Source: Prevotella sp.
GTDB taxonomy: Bacteria > Bacteroidota > Bacteroidia > Bacteroidales > Bacteroidaceae
Assembly (NCBI GenBank): GCA_021636625.1
Contig: JAJWLX010000014.1
Span: 6,891-70,890 of the forward strand
DNA: 64,000 nucleotides
Direction of reading: 5' to 3'
Shown here: positions 17,721-25,386 of the stretch, in pieces
Layout: each line of letters opens with the position of its first letter
How positions within the stretch are numbered: position 1 is the stretch's first letter
The notes under the pieces: model-generated
What the model was told of the DNA's origin: nothing
Seen by the model: the letters and a program-made list of their open reading frames with translations, nothing else
Databases searched by the model: none
Made by a program: the position numbers and the translations under genes

Positions 17721-18620
17721 ATGGATTCATTATATTTATTCCAGTTCGCATGCCTCAACTTCATGGTCATCAATGCGCTGGTCATCGGCATTACCCATTA
17801 TTATGCAAGATGGCGCAACAGGCGATATGAGCAGTCGCGCTGGATGCTGTTTGCTGCCTTTACGGTATTGGCGGTCCAGTATTTCGTTCAGATGCGCTAC
17901 GGATTCCGGGCTGCAGGCGATGACAAGGGAGCAGCCGTCAACCTGCTGTTCTATGCCCCCAGCTTCACCTTCATAGCCATGAGCATCTACAATCTGGAGG
18001 CTACCCACTCCAGGCGCAAGCCATTATACGGGCTCTGCGGCATCACGAATGCAGTCATCTTCACCATCTTCGGCTTCCACTACTATCTCGGCCCCAGTCT
18101 GCCCCAGGGCAGATGGCTCTACGTCATAGAGGTTCTATATGTCAGCATGGTGTTCTACTGTTTCTATCTGATCCGTATCGAGATGAAGAAGCGAAAGGAA
18201 ATCCTGAATACGATGGTAGCTACCGACCTGATGCCGTACTTCAGATATGCCCACACCAGTTTCATCTATCTGTTCATAGCAGCAGTCATCATCCCATTTG
18301 CCATCCTCTATACTCCCGTATTATACGTAGTAGGTCCGATGATATTGGCAACCCTACTCTTCTTAACCATCAGCTTCGTAATGCTCGGAGCCGCTTATGT
18401 GCCGACCGAGGAACTGCTGACCGCAGAAGATAAGATAGGGGGGGGGGTGAAAAGGAGGAAGATGATGATGAAGAAGAGGAAGGAGATAAAGATGATGAAG
18501 CAGATAATGATGAAACAGATGAGGATAGAGAAAGGGAGAAGAGCAGCCTGCGCTGGCTCCAGATTCAGTCAAGCCTCGACCAGTGGTGTGACAACCATGG
18601 ATACAAGGATACTTCGGTGA
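17721..18620 (+). CDS. Membrane-bound AraC-type regulator, N-terminal part (out of frame after G10)
   Basis: From the ATG at 17721 the first ~239 residues form about seven membrane helices (LFQFACLNFMVINALVIGIT through MILATLLFLTISFVMLG). At codon 240 a run of ten G residues (18438-18447) puts the reading frame into a Met/Lys-rich nonsense tail that stops at 18620. With 8 or 11 G the frame would instead continue through an acidic linker (EEDDDEEEEGDKDDEAD) into the AraC helix-turn-helix encoded at 18617-18895, giving a ~391-residue protein. Membrane sensors joined to an AraC domain are known in Bacteroidetes. Its location directly upstream of three fimbrillin genes suggests that it controls them, which is an inference. 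Confidence 0.8.
   Translation: MDSLYLFQFACLNFMVINALVIGITHYYARWRNRRYEQSRWMLFAAFTVLAVQYFVQMRYGFRAAGDDKGAAVNLLFYAPSFTFIAMSIYNLEATHSRRKPLYGLCGITNAVIFTIFGFHYYLGPSLPQGRWLYVIEVLYVSMVFYCFYLIRIEMKKRKEILNTMVATDLMPYFRYAHTSFIYLFIAAVIIPFAILYTPVLYVVGPMILATLLFLTISFVMLGAAYVPTEELLTAEDKIGGGVKRRKMMMKKRKEIKMMKQIMMKQMRIEKGRRAACAGSRFSQASTSGVTTMDTRILR
18438..18447 (+). repeat. G10 homopolymer tract, candidate phase-variation switch
   Basis: Ten consecutive G residues lie inside the regulator gene at the junction of membrane and linker regions. Frame counting shows that G8 or G11 restores the full AraC protein while G9 and G10 do not. A sequencing or assembly error of one base would have the same appearance. Confidence 0.85.
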
Positions 18621-18895
18621 ATATGCCTACCCTGTCGAACACGCTGGATATCCCCCGCTACGAACTCACACAGTTCTTTGCTGAATACAGGCATACTACC
18701 TTCAGAATCTGGCTCAGCGAAATCCGGTTGAATGCCGCCAAGAAGATGATGCAGGACTATCCCGACTATAGCAACGACATCATTTCAAGCGAATGCGGCT
18801 TCTCTTCCAGATCATATCTCTATAAAATCTTCAAGGAAAAAGAAGGCTGCACGCCTAACCTGTGGAGAAGCAAAAACTGTCAACTTTCCGACTGA
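18617..18895 (+). CDS. AraC-type DNA-binding domain of the split regulator
   Basis: 92 codons from a GTG that overlaps the stop of the upstream fragment (GTGA), so weak coupled translation is possible. The two-helix-turn-helix AraC fold is clear: ELTQFFAEYRHTTFRIWLSEIRL, then the signature SSECGFSSRSYLYKIFKEKEGCTP. In the restored frame it is the C-terminal domain of the membrane regulator (see 17721-18620). Alone, without sensor and linker, it is probably not functional. Confidence 0.8.
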   Translation: MNMPTLSNTLDIPRYELTQFFAEYRHTTFRIWLSEIRLNAAKKMMQDYPDYSNDIISSECGFSSRSYLYKIFKEKEGCTPNLWRSKNCQLSD

Positions 18896-18905
18896 AATCC
18901 AACAG

Positions 18906-18942
18906 AAAAGTGTCCACTTGCCAGAAAGTGGACACTTTTTTT
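18906..18942 (+). terminator. Terminator of the AraC regulator, built on an AAGTGGACAC repeat
   Basis: A perfect 14-bp stem (18906-18919 with 18926-18939), a 6-nt loop and a T-run. A third copy of the stem word, AAGTGGACAC, follows in direct orientation at 18948-18957, 42 bp before the -7 box of the fimbrillin operon. Confidence 0.85.
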
Positions 18943-18998
18943 GTATCAAGTGGACACAAAAACCACCCTTTTATGACAATGGTCTTACCCTTTTTCAT

Positions 18999-19006
18999 TA
19001 TCTTTG
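18999..19006 (+). promoter_or_regulatory. -7 element of the fimbrillin operon promoter
   Basis: TATCTTTG matches TAnnTTTG 65 bp before the first fimbrillin. No good -33 TTG lies 19-21 bp upstream, consistent with a promoter that needs an activator. Confidence 0.6.
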
Positions 19007-19070
19007 CATAAGTAAAATGATAAAATGTGAATAAGAACAAAACAATAATTTATCTCTTAAAGACAGAAGT

Positions 19071-19994
19071 ATGAAAAAAGGAACCTTTATTTTTGCCGCA
19101 GCGGCAATGATGCTCTCATTCTCCAGCTGCTCAGAACAGGATGCGGCTACCGGCAGCGAATCCGCCAAGCTGATTACCGTATCTACATCCATCGGACACA
19201 TGACCCGAATGGCTACAGACGAAAAGGGTGCGCAGACCTTTACCGAAGGAGATGAAATAAGCGTGTATGCATGGACCGGTAGTGCAGATGTGGCTCCGGC
19301 TGTAGAAGCAAGAACGGTGAACAATGCCATCAACAAGCTCACCGGAAAGGTGTGGGTTGCTACACCGCAGATGCTATGGAAGAACCAGAAGGAAAAACAT
19401 TATTTCATCGGTATCTACCCTGCCAGAAAAGTGGAAGACCTCGCTGCTGATACCCATACATTACAGGCTGACAACCAGGAGGCGAGCGACCTGCTCATCG
19501 CCGTGAACGCCAAGGGGCTCTCCTATGAAAACAATGCCTCAGAACCCGTTCAGCTCGATTTCTCCCACGTGATGGCAAAGATTGTGGTGAACCTTACCTT
19601 CAAGAACCAGTGGGGAGGCATACCGGAAGTGAAGACGGTGGCGGTGAAGGATGCTGCCAGAGAGGCTACCGTGAACTACCTCACCAAGACGATTACCCCT
19701 AAAGCAGCAGACGAGACGATTACCCCTACTGCCAAGGCTGCCCTGGAGCTGCCGGCAACCACTGCCAACACCTGCTATCAGTCGGTTATCATCCCGCAGA
19801 ATGACATCCAGAAGCTCGCCATCATCATCGGCGACAAGACCTTCAGCTACGACCACGGAACCCCTTTCAAGTTTGAAAGCGGAAAGATTACCACCATCAA
19901 CCTGGAGGTTGGACGCAACAAGGTGATACTCGACGAAGTGAAGATTTCAGACTGGGAAACAGGCAGCACATTCAGCGGCGAGGCTTTAGACTAA
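19071..19994 (+). CDS. Fimbrillin-like lipoprotein 1
   Basis: 307 residues. A lipoprotein signal with lipobox SFSSC (Cys about residue 21) is followed by a fimbrillin (Mfa-like) layout: an N-terminal beta-domain with a TRMA sequence that could serve as a trypsin-like processing site, and the C-terminal pattern KVILDEVKISDWETGSTFSG. Such proteins are exported as lipoproteins and polymerise after protease cleavage. First of three tandem fimbrillin genes and the most likely major or anchor subunit by position only. Confidence 0.8.
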   Translation: MKKGTFIFAAAAMMLSFSSCSEQDAATGSESAKLITVSTSIGHMTRMATDEKGAQTFTEGDEISVYAWTGSADVAPAVEARTVNNAINKLTGKVWVATPQMLWKNQKEKHYFIGIYPARKVEDLAADTHTLQADNQEASDLLIAVNAKGLSYENNASEPVQLDFSHVMAKIVVNLTFKNQWGGIPEVKTVAVKDAAREATVNYLTKTITPKAADETITPTAKAALELPATTANTCYQSVIIPQNDIQKLAIIIGDKTFSYDHGTPFKFESGKITTINLEVGRNKVILDEVKISDWETGSTFSGEALD

Positions 19995-20023
19995 ACATTT
20001 TAAAAACATAAAGACATAAAGAT

Positions 20024-21031
20024 ATGAAAGCAATACAATTTCTGGGTATGACAGCCTTCATGGCTGCGATGCTAACCGGCTGTTCCAACGACAGCGAACT
20101 GGCTCACAGTAACTTTCCTGAAGACAACATCATCCGTGTTACTGCCGGAGTAAACGGCGCCGTAACACGTGCAGAGACGCTGGGAACAGAGTTGAACAGT
20201 AACTTCAGCCTCACCGTGGTGAACAAGGACACCGAGAACGAGTACAATTATAAATACACCCACGAAAATAAGATTTTCCAAAAGATAGGTACAGAATGGA
20301 TCTGCAACACCATCCTGCTCTGGCAGGATGCAGAGACAAAAGTAGATGTGGCAGCGTTGGCTCCTGTAACCAATGATGACATGAAATTCTTTGGCATTTT
20401 GGACAATAAAAATCAATTCCAAACCCTGGAATACGACATCACTGCCGACCAGAAGACACAGAAACCAGAAAACGACCTGCTCTACTATTACGAGAGTGAC
20501 CTGGTTCCAGGAAAAGCATTAAATTCCGACGGCAAACTCGACATCCAGTTCAACCATGCCTTCAGCATGATCGACATCAACGTGACGCTGGGAACGGAAT
20601 ACAGTAAAAAGGAGAATCCCATCAACGAGGTAATTGTAGGTGGAAGCAAGCTCTGGGCTACCATAGATGTAACCAACAGCAAGCGCAAGGGCGTAGCCTA
20701 TGCCAGCGAGGGAACCAATCCTGAAGCCGACATCATCACCACCCCGGGAACATTTACCAAGGCTACGACCGACGAGGAGAATTCGAAAGCAGCATACTCA
20801 TGTATCCTCATTCCGCAAACCATCGGAGCCAACAAATTCAAGGTAACGCTGAAAACAAGCAGCAAGACCTACGTATGGACCTCGCCTGATGCCATCACCC
20901 TGGAGACAGGACACAGATACACCCTGGATCTGAGGATGGGAAAGGATAAGCTGACTGCCCAGAAGGGCAACATTTCTGCCGGCTCCTGGACGGAGGGAAC
21001 AGGTTCCAGCAGCACTCTTGGAACAAAATAA
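20024..21031 (+). CDS. Fimbrillin-like lipoprotein 2
   Basis: 335 residues with lipobox LTGC, a TRAE motif shortly after (VNGAVTRAETLG), and fimbrillin-type beta-strand segments including LDIQFNHAFSMIDINVTL, SCILIPQTIGANKFKVTL and a C-terminal GSWTEG. It starts 29 bp after the preceding gene, so the three genes form one operon. It is probably a structural or accessory pilus subunit. Confidence 0.75.
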   Translation: MKAIQFLGMTAFMAAMLTGCSNDSELAHSNFPEDNIIRVTAGVNGAVTRAETLGTELNSNFSLTVVNKDTENEYNYKYTHENKIFQKIGTEWICNTILLWQDAETKVDVAALAPVTNDDMKFFGILDNKNQFQTLEYDITADQKTQKPENDLLYYYESDLVPGKALNSDGKLDIQFNHAFSMIDINVTLGTEYSKKENPINEVIVGGSKLWATIDVTNSKRKGVAYASEGTNPEADIITTPGTFTKATTDEENSKAAYSCILIPQTIGANKFKVTLKTSSKTYVWTSPDAITLETGHRYTLDLRMGKDKLTAQKGNISAGSWTEGTGSSSTLGTK

Positions 21032-21061
21032 CAACAGAAACAACTTAAAGTGAATGCAACT

Positions 21062-22978
21062 ATGAAGTATAAAAAGATATTAACATGGGCTTGCACTGCA
21101 GCACTCTTCCTGACTGGCTGTACAACGGATACAGCCAGCAACGGTAGATGGATGGAAGACTCCAACGCTGTACGCATACAGGCATCAGCAGGCAGCACCC
21201 TGACACGTAGCAATCCGATAGCAACTGACGAGAAGCAGACGGGCTTCAACCAGGGCGACATGATAAGCGTGCGCAATAGGAACATTACCGTGAACTATAC
21301 TTTCGACGGTGAAAAACTATGGGTGCCGGAAAATGACAAGTATCTGGTATGGGACGAGAAAAACCTGACGTTTGAAGCCTACTATCCATACGATGGCAAG
21401 AATGACTTCAGCGTCGGCTGCATCAAGAAAAACCAGAGCACCCCGGAGGCTCTTGCCCAGTCAGACTACATGAACATCACCTCCAACCTTCAGTCGATTC
21501 CATCAGACAAGCGCCTGACACTGGAGCTGAAGCGCCAGACAGCCCGCCTGATTTTCAAGATCGATCAGTTCAACAATGAGTTTAGTACAGAAGCTAAGGT
21601 CACGGAACTCAAGATAGACTGCCCAGAAAAAACCAACGGGGAAACAACAGACGATTGGGGTCCAATCACTCCATACCAGATTGGCGACGGTGGCGTCGGT
21701 ACCACCTATACGGCACTGGTGATTCCTAGAGTAATCTATGCGAAGCTCAACACTTCCGAAACACATAGCTATCTTCCCGATGAAGAACCAGAGGCGCTCG
21801 AATTGGAAACAGAAGAACTGAAACCTGGCAAGAGCTATACCTACAACCTCATTGTGGGTAAGAACAAGGTGACCGTGGGAGGCGTTACCGTGGCAGAATG
21901 GAACACGGGATACACGCTTCCAGGAGGAGTGGCAGAGGAGGAGCCACCTTATGTAACCATGACTGCTAACAGCAAGCAGACCTTCAAGATGACGTGTACG
22001 GAAAGCTATACCCTCCCAGACCTTGAATACTCCGTAAACAACGGAACATGGCAAACAGTAGTAGCGGATCAGGGTGTTGATTTTGGCGGAGACCTCGGCA
22101 GCCTTCGTCTGCGTGGTATATGCCCTGATGGCACAGCTACGAACTATGAAAACTATTCTACGATTACCTTCAGCGATCCAAGCGTAAAAGTGGAATGTTC
22201 TGGCGATATCCGCACGCTGATCGACTACACGGCGTATAAGACTGTAGCTACGGAAGACTGCTGTTTCAGATCTTTATTCAAGGGGTGCAGCGTATTGACA
22301 TCAGCCCCAGAGCTTCCTGCTACAGCCCTGAAAGCTAACTGCTACAATTCGATGTTCTCGGGGTGCACATCACTCACCGAGGCGCCAAAGCTTCCTGCAA
22401 CGAAGCTGGCTCACAGTTGCTATAGTGGAATGTTCGAGGGATGCACCTCTCTTGTCAAAGCTCCAGACTTGCCGGCAACAATACTAGAGCCAAGCTGCTA
22501 TTATAAAATGTTTAAAGGTTGCATTGCGCTTACTAGAGCCCCAGAATTAAAGGCTGAGGAAATAAAAAACGCTTCTTGCCAATCTATGTTCGAGGGTTGC
22601 GCCTCTCTTGTCAATGCTCCAGCCTTGCTGCAGGCAACAATACTAGCCGCTAATTGCTATACTAAGATGTTTAAGGATTGCATATCGCTCAAGACAGCAC
22701 CGGTATTACCCGCAGGAAGAATTGACTACAAATGTTATATCTTTATGTTCCAGAATTGTACGAGCCTGGAATCCGTTACTATGCTGGCAACATCATTTGG
22801 ACCTTCTCAGCCTCTAGTCGGTTGGTTAGATGGTGCAGGAACAAATGCAGAAAAACGAACACTAAAGGTTTATAGTAAGGATTATTACAACAGCACAATC
22901 GCAGATAATAACCCAGATGACTGGAAGATAGGTAGATGCACAGTGTTGGATAACAACAACAATAAGATCACAGAATAA
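21062..22978 (+). CDS. Fimbrillin fused to BspA-like leucine-rich repeats
   Basis: 638 residues from the ATG at 21062; an in-frame GTG at 21050 is less likely. The lipobox is LTGC and the fimbrillin domain ends near residue 295 (VTVAEWNTGYTLPGG). A beta-rich linker (YSVNNGTWQTV ... GSLRLRGICPDG) leads to seven repeats of about 23-25 residues with consensus CYxxMFxGCxSLxxAPxLPAT at about residues 398-580, the BspA/LRR_5 type. The last gene of a fimbrial operon carrying a binding-type repeat domain suggests a tip adhesin. Operon end: a GTCGCCCTGAAA/TTTTCAGGGCGAC hairpin at 23030-23084. Confidence 0.8.
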   Translation: MKYKKILTWACTAALFLTGCTTDTASNGRWMEDSNAVRIQASAGSTLTRSNPIATDEKQTGFNQGDMISVRNRNITVNYTFDGEKLWVPENDKYLVWDEKNLTFEAYYPYDGKNDFSVGCIKKNQSTPEALAQSDYMNITSNLQSIPSDKRLTLELKRQTARLIFKIDQFNNEFSTEAKVTELKIDCPEKTNGETTDDWGPITPYQIGDGGVGTTYTALVIPRVIYAKLNTSETHSYLPDEEPEALELETEELKPGKSYTYNLIVGKNKVTVGGVTVAEWNTGYTLPGGVAEEEPPYVTMTANSKQTFKMTCTESYTLPDLEYSVNNGTWQTVVADQGVDFGGDLGSLRLRGICPDGTATNYENYSTITFSDPSVKVECSGDIRTLIDYTAYKTVATEDCCFRSLFKGCSVLTSAPELPATALKANCYNSMFSGCTSLTEAPKLPATKLAHSCYSGMFEGCTSLVKAPDLPATILEPSCYYKMFKGCIALTRAPELKAEEIKNASCQSMFEGCASLVNAPALLQATILAANCYTKMFKDCISLKTAPVLPAGRIDYKCYIFMFQNCTSLESVTMLATSFGPSQPLVGWLDGAGTNAEKRTLKVYSKDYYNSTIADNNPDDWKIGRCTVLDNNNNKITE

Positions 22979-23033
22979 TCTATCATACAGAATATAGAAA
23001 CGGGAGTTTCAGAAATCAGAATCTCCAAGTCGC

Positions 23034-23103
23034 CCTGAAAGGCAAAGCATCCTTCATAGATTGCTTCTGCTTTTTCAGGGCGACATTATTTATGGCGAAT
23101 ATC
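23034..23103 (+). repeat. 70-bp duplicated segment, copy 1
   Basis: Identical in orientation to 25239-25308. It includes the right half of a GTCGCCCTGAAA/TTTTCAGGGCGAC stem that may terminate the fimbrillin operon, followed by ATTATTTATGGCGAATAT. Confidence 0.8.
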
Positions 23104-23116
23104 CCGTCAGGCGTCC

Positions 23117-23182
23117 CGGCGGATTTGCAATCCGCCGTAAAAAAAGATTCGACCTATGAAACCAGGGGATTTGTAATCCCCC
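23117..23182. repeat. REP palindromes 3' of the RAYT gene
   Basis: Two imperfect palindromes: CGGCGGATTTGCAATCCGCCG at 23117-23137 and GGGGATTTGTAATCCCC at 23165-23181, spaced by about 27 bp. They share the core GGATTTGNAATCC. Related pairs occur at 23840-23909 and 25044-25218. Confidence 0.85.
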
Positions 23183-23209
23183 ATAACTTTCCCCATCAAT
23201 AACCAAAGA

Positions 23210-23755
23210 TTACCTCACAACAATCACTTCCAGCAATCCCCTACCCCCTGCATAATCTATCGCAGAACTATAGAGATAATCCTGAGGATACCTCACGAAC
23301 TCCGCCCTCACAGGATTCTGATGAATATAATCCAGCTTCTGCTTGAAAAACTTGAGCGAAGAAATCACTTCAGTATAACACCCATCCTGCCAAAAATGAT
23401 ACTTGCTGATTTTCTGATTCTTCTCACCAGCCTGTTTGAAAAGTTGCAACATCCACTCTCTCCTACTCTCCTGGATATCCTCCTGAAGTTCTGCAATAAT
23501 TTTCTTACTCGTAAACTTCTTGAAATCACGGAGAACAGTTTGAACCTGTTCAAGATTCTCTGCACCTATGATAAAATGTAAATGATTGGGCATCAGTACC
23601 CAGGCATATATTTCCAATCCCTTGTTCTTCTGACAAAAAGCCAGGGATTCTATTATAATATGTTTATACTTGGGACGACTGAAAATATCAATCCAGTTAA
23701 CAACTGTGGTTGTCACAAAATATAAGTTTTTGGTTGTAGTATTCTTTGTAGCCAT
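23210..23755 (-). CDS. REP-associated tyrosine transposase (RAYT)
   Basis: 181 residues of the Y1/HUH transposase superfamily. The metal-binding HUH motif is MPNHLHFI (H58, H60), and the RAYT signature KLDYIHQNPVRAEFV supplies the likely catalytic tyrosine Y143. RAYTs nick single-stranded REP hairpins and are thought to spread them without moving themselves. REP palindromes flank it on both sides (23117-23181 and 23840-23909). There is no sign of IS200/605 ends, so it appears domesticated. Confidence 0.9.
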   Translation of the reverse strand: MATKNTTTKNLYFVTTTVVNWIDIFSRPKYKHIIIESLAFCQKNKGLEIYAWVLMPNHLHFIIGAENLEQVQTVLRDFKKFTSKKIIAELQEDIQESRREWMLQLFKQAGEKNQKISKYHFWQDGCYTEVISSLKFFKQKLDYIHQNPVRAEFVRYPQDYLYSSAIDYAGGRGLLEVIVVR

Positions 23756-23829
23756 AATTTTGATGATTTTGATAATTTTAAAATTTCCATAAAACAGGAT
23801 GAGTCATATAGGATTAGACTTGCGAGGCA

Positions 23830-24138
23830 TTACAGATTGCTGGGGATTGCAAATCCCCAGAGCATAAAAAGGTTAGGGCATTTTTTAACGACGGATTGCA
23901 AATCCGTCGGAACGCCTAACGGGTGATTATCCTTTGTAAGCTGCTCACGCAAAGCCAGGACTTCGCTCTGAAGCTGCTCGATCTTTTGGTTGAGAAAAAC
24001 CTTCGCCTCCTCTCTATCACTATCATCAGCATTTAATTTGATGTAGTTTAAAATCTCAGTTTTTCGAGCTTCGCTCTTTTCGTCTTCCTTGCCTGCAAGA
24101 GAAGCGTATTCCCTAAGTAAATCTATGTTATTATTCAT
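23830..24138 (-). CDS. Small coiled-coil protein with a REP-encoded C-terminus
   Basis: 102 residues. The first ~70 are charged and helical (NQKIEQLQSEVLALREQLTKD), likely a short coiled coil. From about residue 73 on the frame runs through a REP pair, giving the tail LGVPTDLQSVVKKCPNLFML. The start ATG at 24138 is preceded by an A-rich stretch. I do not recognise the family. Loss of the original C-terminus by REP insertion is the simplest reading. Confidence 0.5.
   Translation of the reverse strand: MNNNIDLLREYASLAGKEDEKSEARKTEILNYIKLNADDSDREEAKVFLNQKIEQLQSEVLALREQLTKDNHPLGVPTDLQSVVKKCPNLFMLWGFAIPSNL
23840..23909. repeat. REP palindromes 5' of the RAYT gene
   Basis: CTGGGGATTGCAAATCCCCAG at 23840-23860 and CGACGGATTGCAAATCCGTCG at 23889-23909, both perfect 21-bp palindromes apart from the centre. 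The same pair with the same spacing is found at 25044-25113. Confidence 0.85.
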
Positions 24139-24261
24139 AATCTTATCTTTTTAAATCCCTTCTGAAGGAATTTTTCTTTCTCACATCATTTTGCGAACTA
24201 TAGGTGTATCTGTATAGAGTATCCGCTCGTGAATACAATTCGACGGTACTGTCTGAAATCG

Positions 24262-24408
24262 TCCGCAGTTTGCGGACGATTTTTACTTTGTGCTACAACT
24301 CGCTGAATATCTGAAACATACAAGTCCTCTATAAAATTGTTCCGCAACTTGCGGAACATTTGAGTCTGACAACGAATCAGAGAAAAGTTCCGCAGTCTGC
24401 GGAATATT
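24262..24408. repeat. Three related palindromes inside a DUF1016 gene
   Basis: GTCCGCAGTTTGCGGAC (24262-24278), TTCCGCAACTTGCGGAA (24340-24356) and TTCCGCAGTCTGCGGAA (24392-24408). On the minus strand the last two are in the DUF1016 frame, reading NVPQVAEQF and NIPQTAELF; the first reads NRPQTADDF in a shifted frame. Confidence 0.75.
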
Positions 24409-24726
24409 TCTATATAGAGGAGCATAGAGTTTGAAAAACTTACTCATATAGCGCAAGTTTATAGGCGAGAACCCTTTTACGCCAGGCATCTCGTTCTTCA
24501 AGTCTTGACTGAGATTCTTATAAAAACCAGAGCCGTAAGTGTTGGTATATTGCTTGGCTTCAATGTCTCGTCCCAACTTCCAATAGAAGTCCAACAAGTA
24601 GCCATTGGTGGCACATGACGCTTTGAGGCGATGGCTGTAGAATCGTTCCTTGAGTTCCACAAGCCAGTCCTTGTAGTCGCAATCATCATGAAGGACTACT
24701 GCTAAGTCTATATTTTTCTTTGCCAT
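24283..24726 (-). pseudogene. DUF1016 N-terminal fragment (YhcG-like nuclease remnant)
   Basis: 147 codons. The first ~105 residues match the DUF1016 N-terminal domain: LKERFYSHRLKASCATNGYLLDFYWKLGRDI, GSGFYKNLSQDLKNEMPGVKGFSPINLRYM. Full proteins are about 350 residues with a C-terminal PD-(D/E)XK nuclease domain, which is absent. After the second in-frame palindrome the sequence degenerates and stops; a continuation in another frame (to 24198) contains a third PQTAD copy but no nuclease motif. Probably a truncated, inactive gene. Confidence 0.7.
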
Positions 24727-24923
24727 AATTCTAAAACCATTTAATGCTACAAATATAATGTTTTATCTTGATAATCAATCAGAAAAAATGAATAATTGGC
24801 ATATATTGCTACTATTTAGACAAATTAAAATTATTATCTGTAAAATTGCCCGACTTAGGAGGACAATTCGTTTGTTTTTTCAAGAGTAACTTGAAAGGTT
24901 TCAAGTAACTCGAAACATAGATA

Positions 24924-25036
24924 AAGCCCCCGATGCGTCACGCACCAGGGGCTCAGAAATCTATTAACTATCTTCCTATCATTATATGAAAACTGTCGTG
25001 TTTCAAATTACGGCAGTCTGTAATTCTTTAGCTATT
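24924..25036 (+). repeat. 113-bp direct repeat, copy 1
   Basis: Nearly identical to 26988-27100 in the same orientation. It begins with a hairpin AGCCCC...TGCGTCACGCA...GGGGCT and ends with ACGGCAGTCTGTAATTCTT. The two copies bracket a REP cluster and a toxin-antitoxin pair. The stretch before it (24727-24923) holds only AT-rich sequence and a small ACTTGAAA/TTTCAAGT hairpin. Confidence 0.85.
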
Positions 25037-25043
25037 CTGATGG

Positions 25044-25218
25044 CTGGGGATTGCAAATCCCCAGAGCATAAAGAGGTTAGGACATTTTTAAACGACGGAT
25101 TGCAAATCCGTCGAAACGCCTAACGGGGTATGCCAGTCTCCCGTCAGGCGTCCCGGCGGATTTGAAATCCGCCGTAAAAAAAGGTTCGACCTATGAAACC
25201 AGGGGATTTGTAATCCCC
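25044..25218. repeat. Cluster of four REP palindromes
   Basis: Palindromes at 25044-25064, 25093-25113, 25154-25174 and 25202-25218 combine the two pairs found on either side of the RAYT gene, in the same orientation and with near-identical spacers (GAGCATAAAGAGGTTAGGACA, TAAAAAAAGGTTCGACCTATG). Confidence 0.85.
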
Positions 25219-25238
25219 CAATAACAAATGAGCCGGAA

Positions 25239-25308
25239 CTGAAAGGCAAAGCATCCTTCATAGATTGCTTCTGCTTTTTCAGGGCGACATTATTTATGGC
25301 GAATATTC
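25239..25308 (+). repeat. 70-bp duplicated segment, copy 2
   Basis: Second copy of the segment at 23034-23103. Here the left arm of the stem has lost its GTCGCC extension, so it is a weaker hairpin. Confidence 0.8.
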
Positions 25309-25339
25309 AGAGCTGTTTTAAAAACGCCAGCAAAATAAA

Positions 25340-25369
25340 AAAGGAGCGAATGCAAAGCACTCCTCCTTT
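25340..25369 (-). terminator. Terminator of the toxin-antitoxin operon
   Basis: AAAGGAG (25340-25346) and CTCCTTT (25363-25369) flank a loop; on the minus strand the stem is followed by a T-rich tract (25332-25341). It lies 18 bp after the antitoxin stop. Confidence 0.6.
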
Positions 25370-25386
25370 CTTTGATATTCCAATAC

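Noticed and set aside
23210..23755. Active IS200/IS605 insertion sequence
   Set aside because: The protein carries the RAYT signature DYIHQNPV and is flanked by REP palindromes rather than IS200 left and right ends; no tnpB is present.
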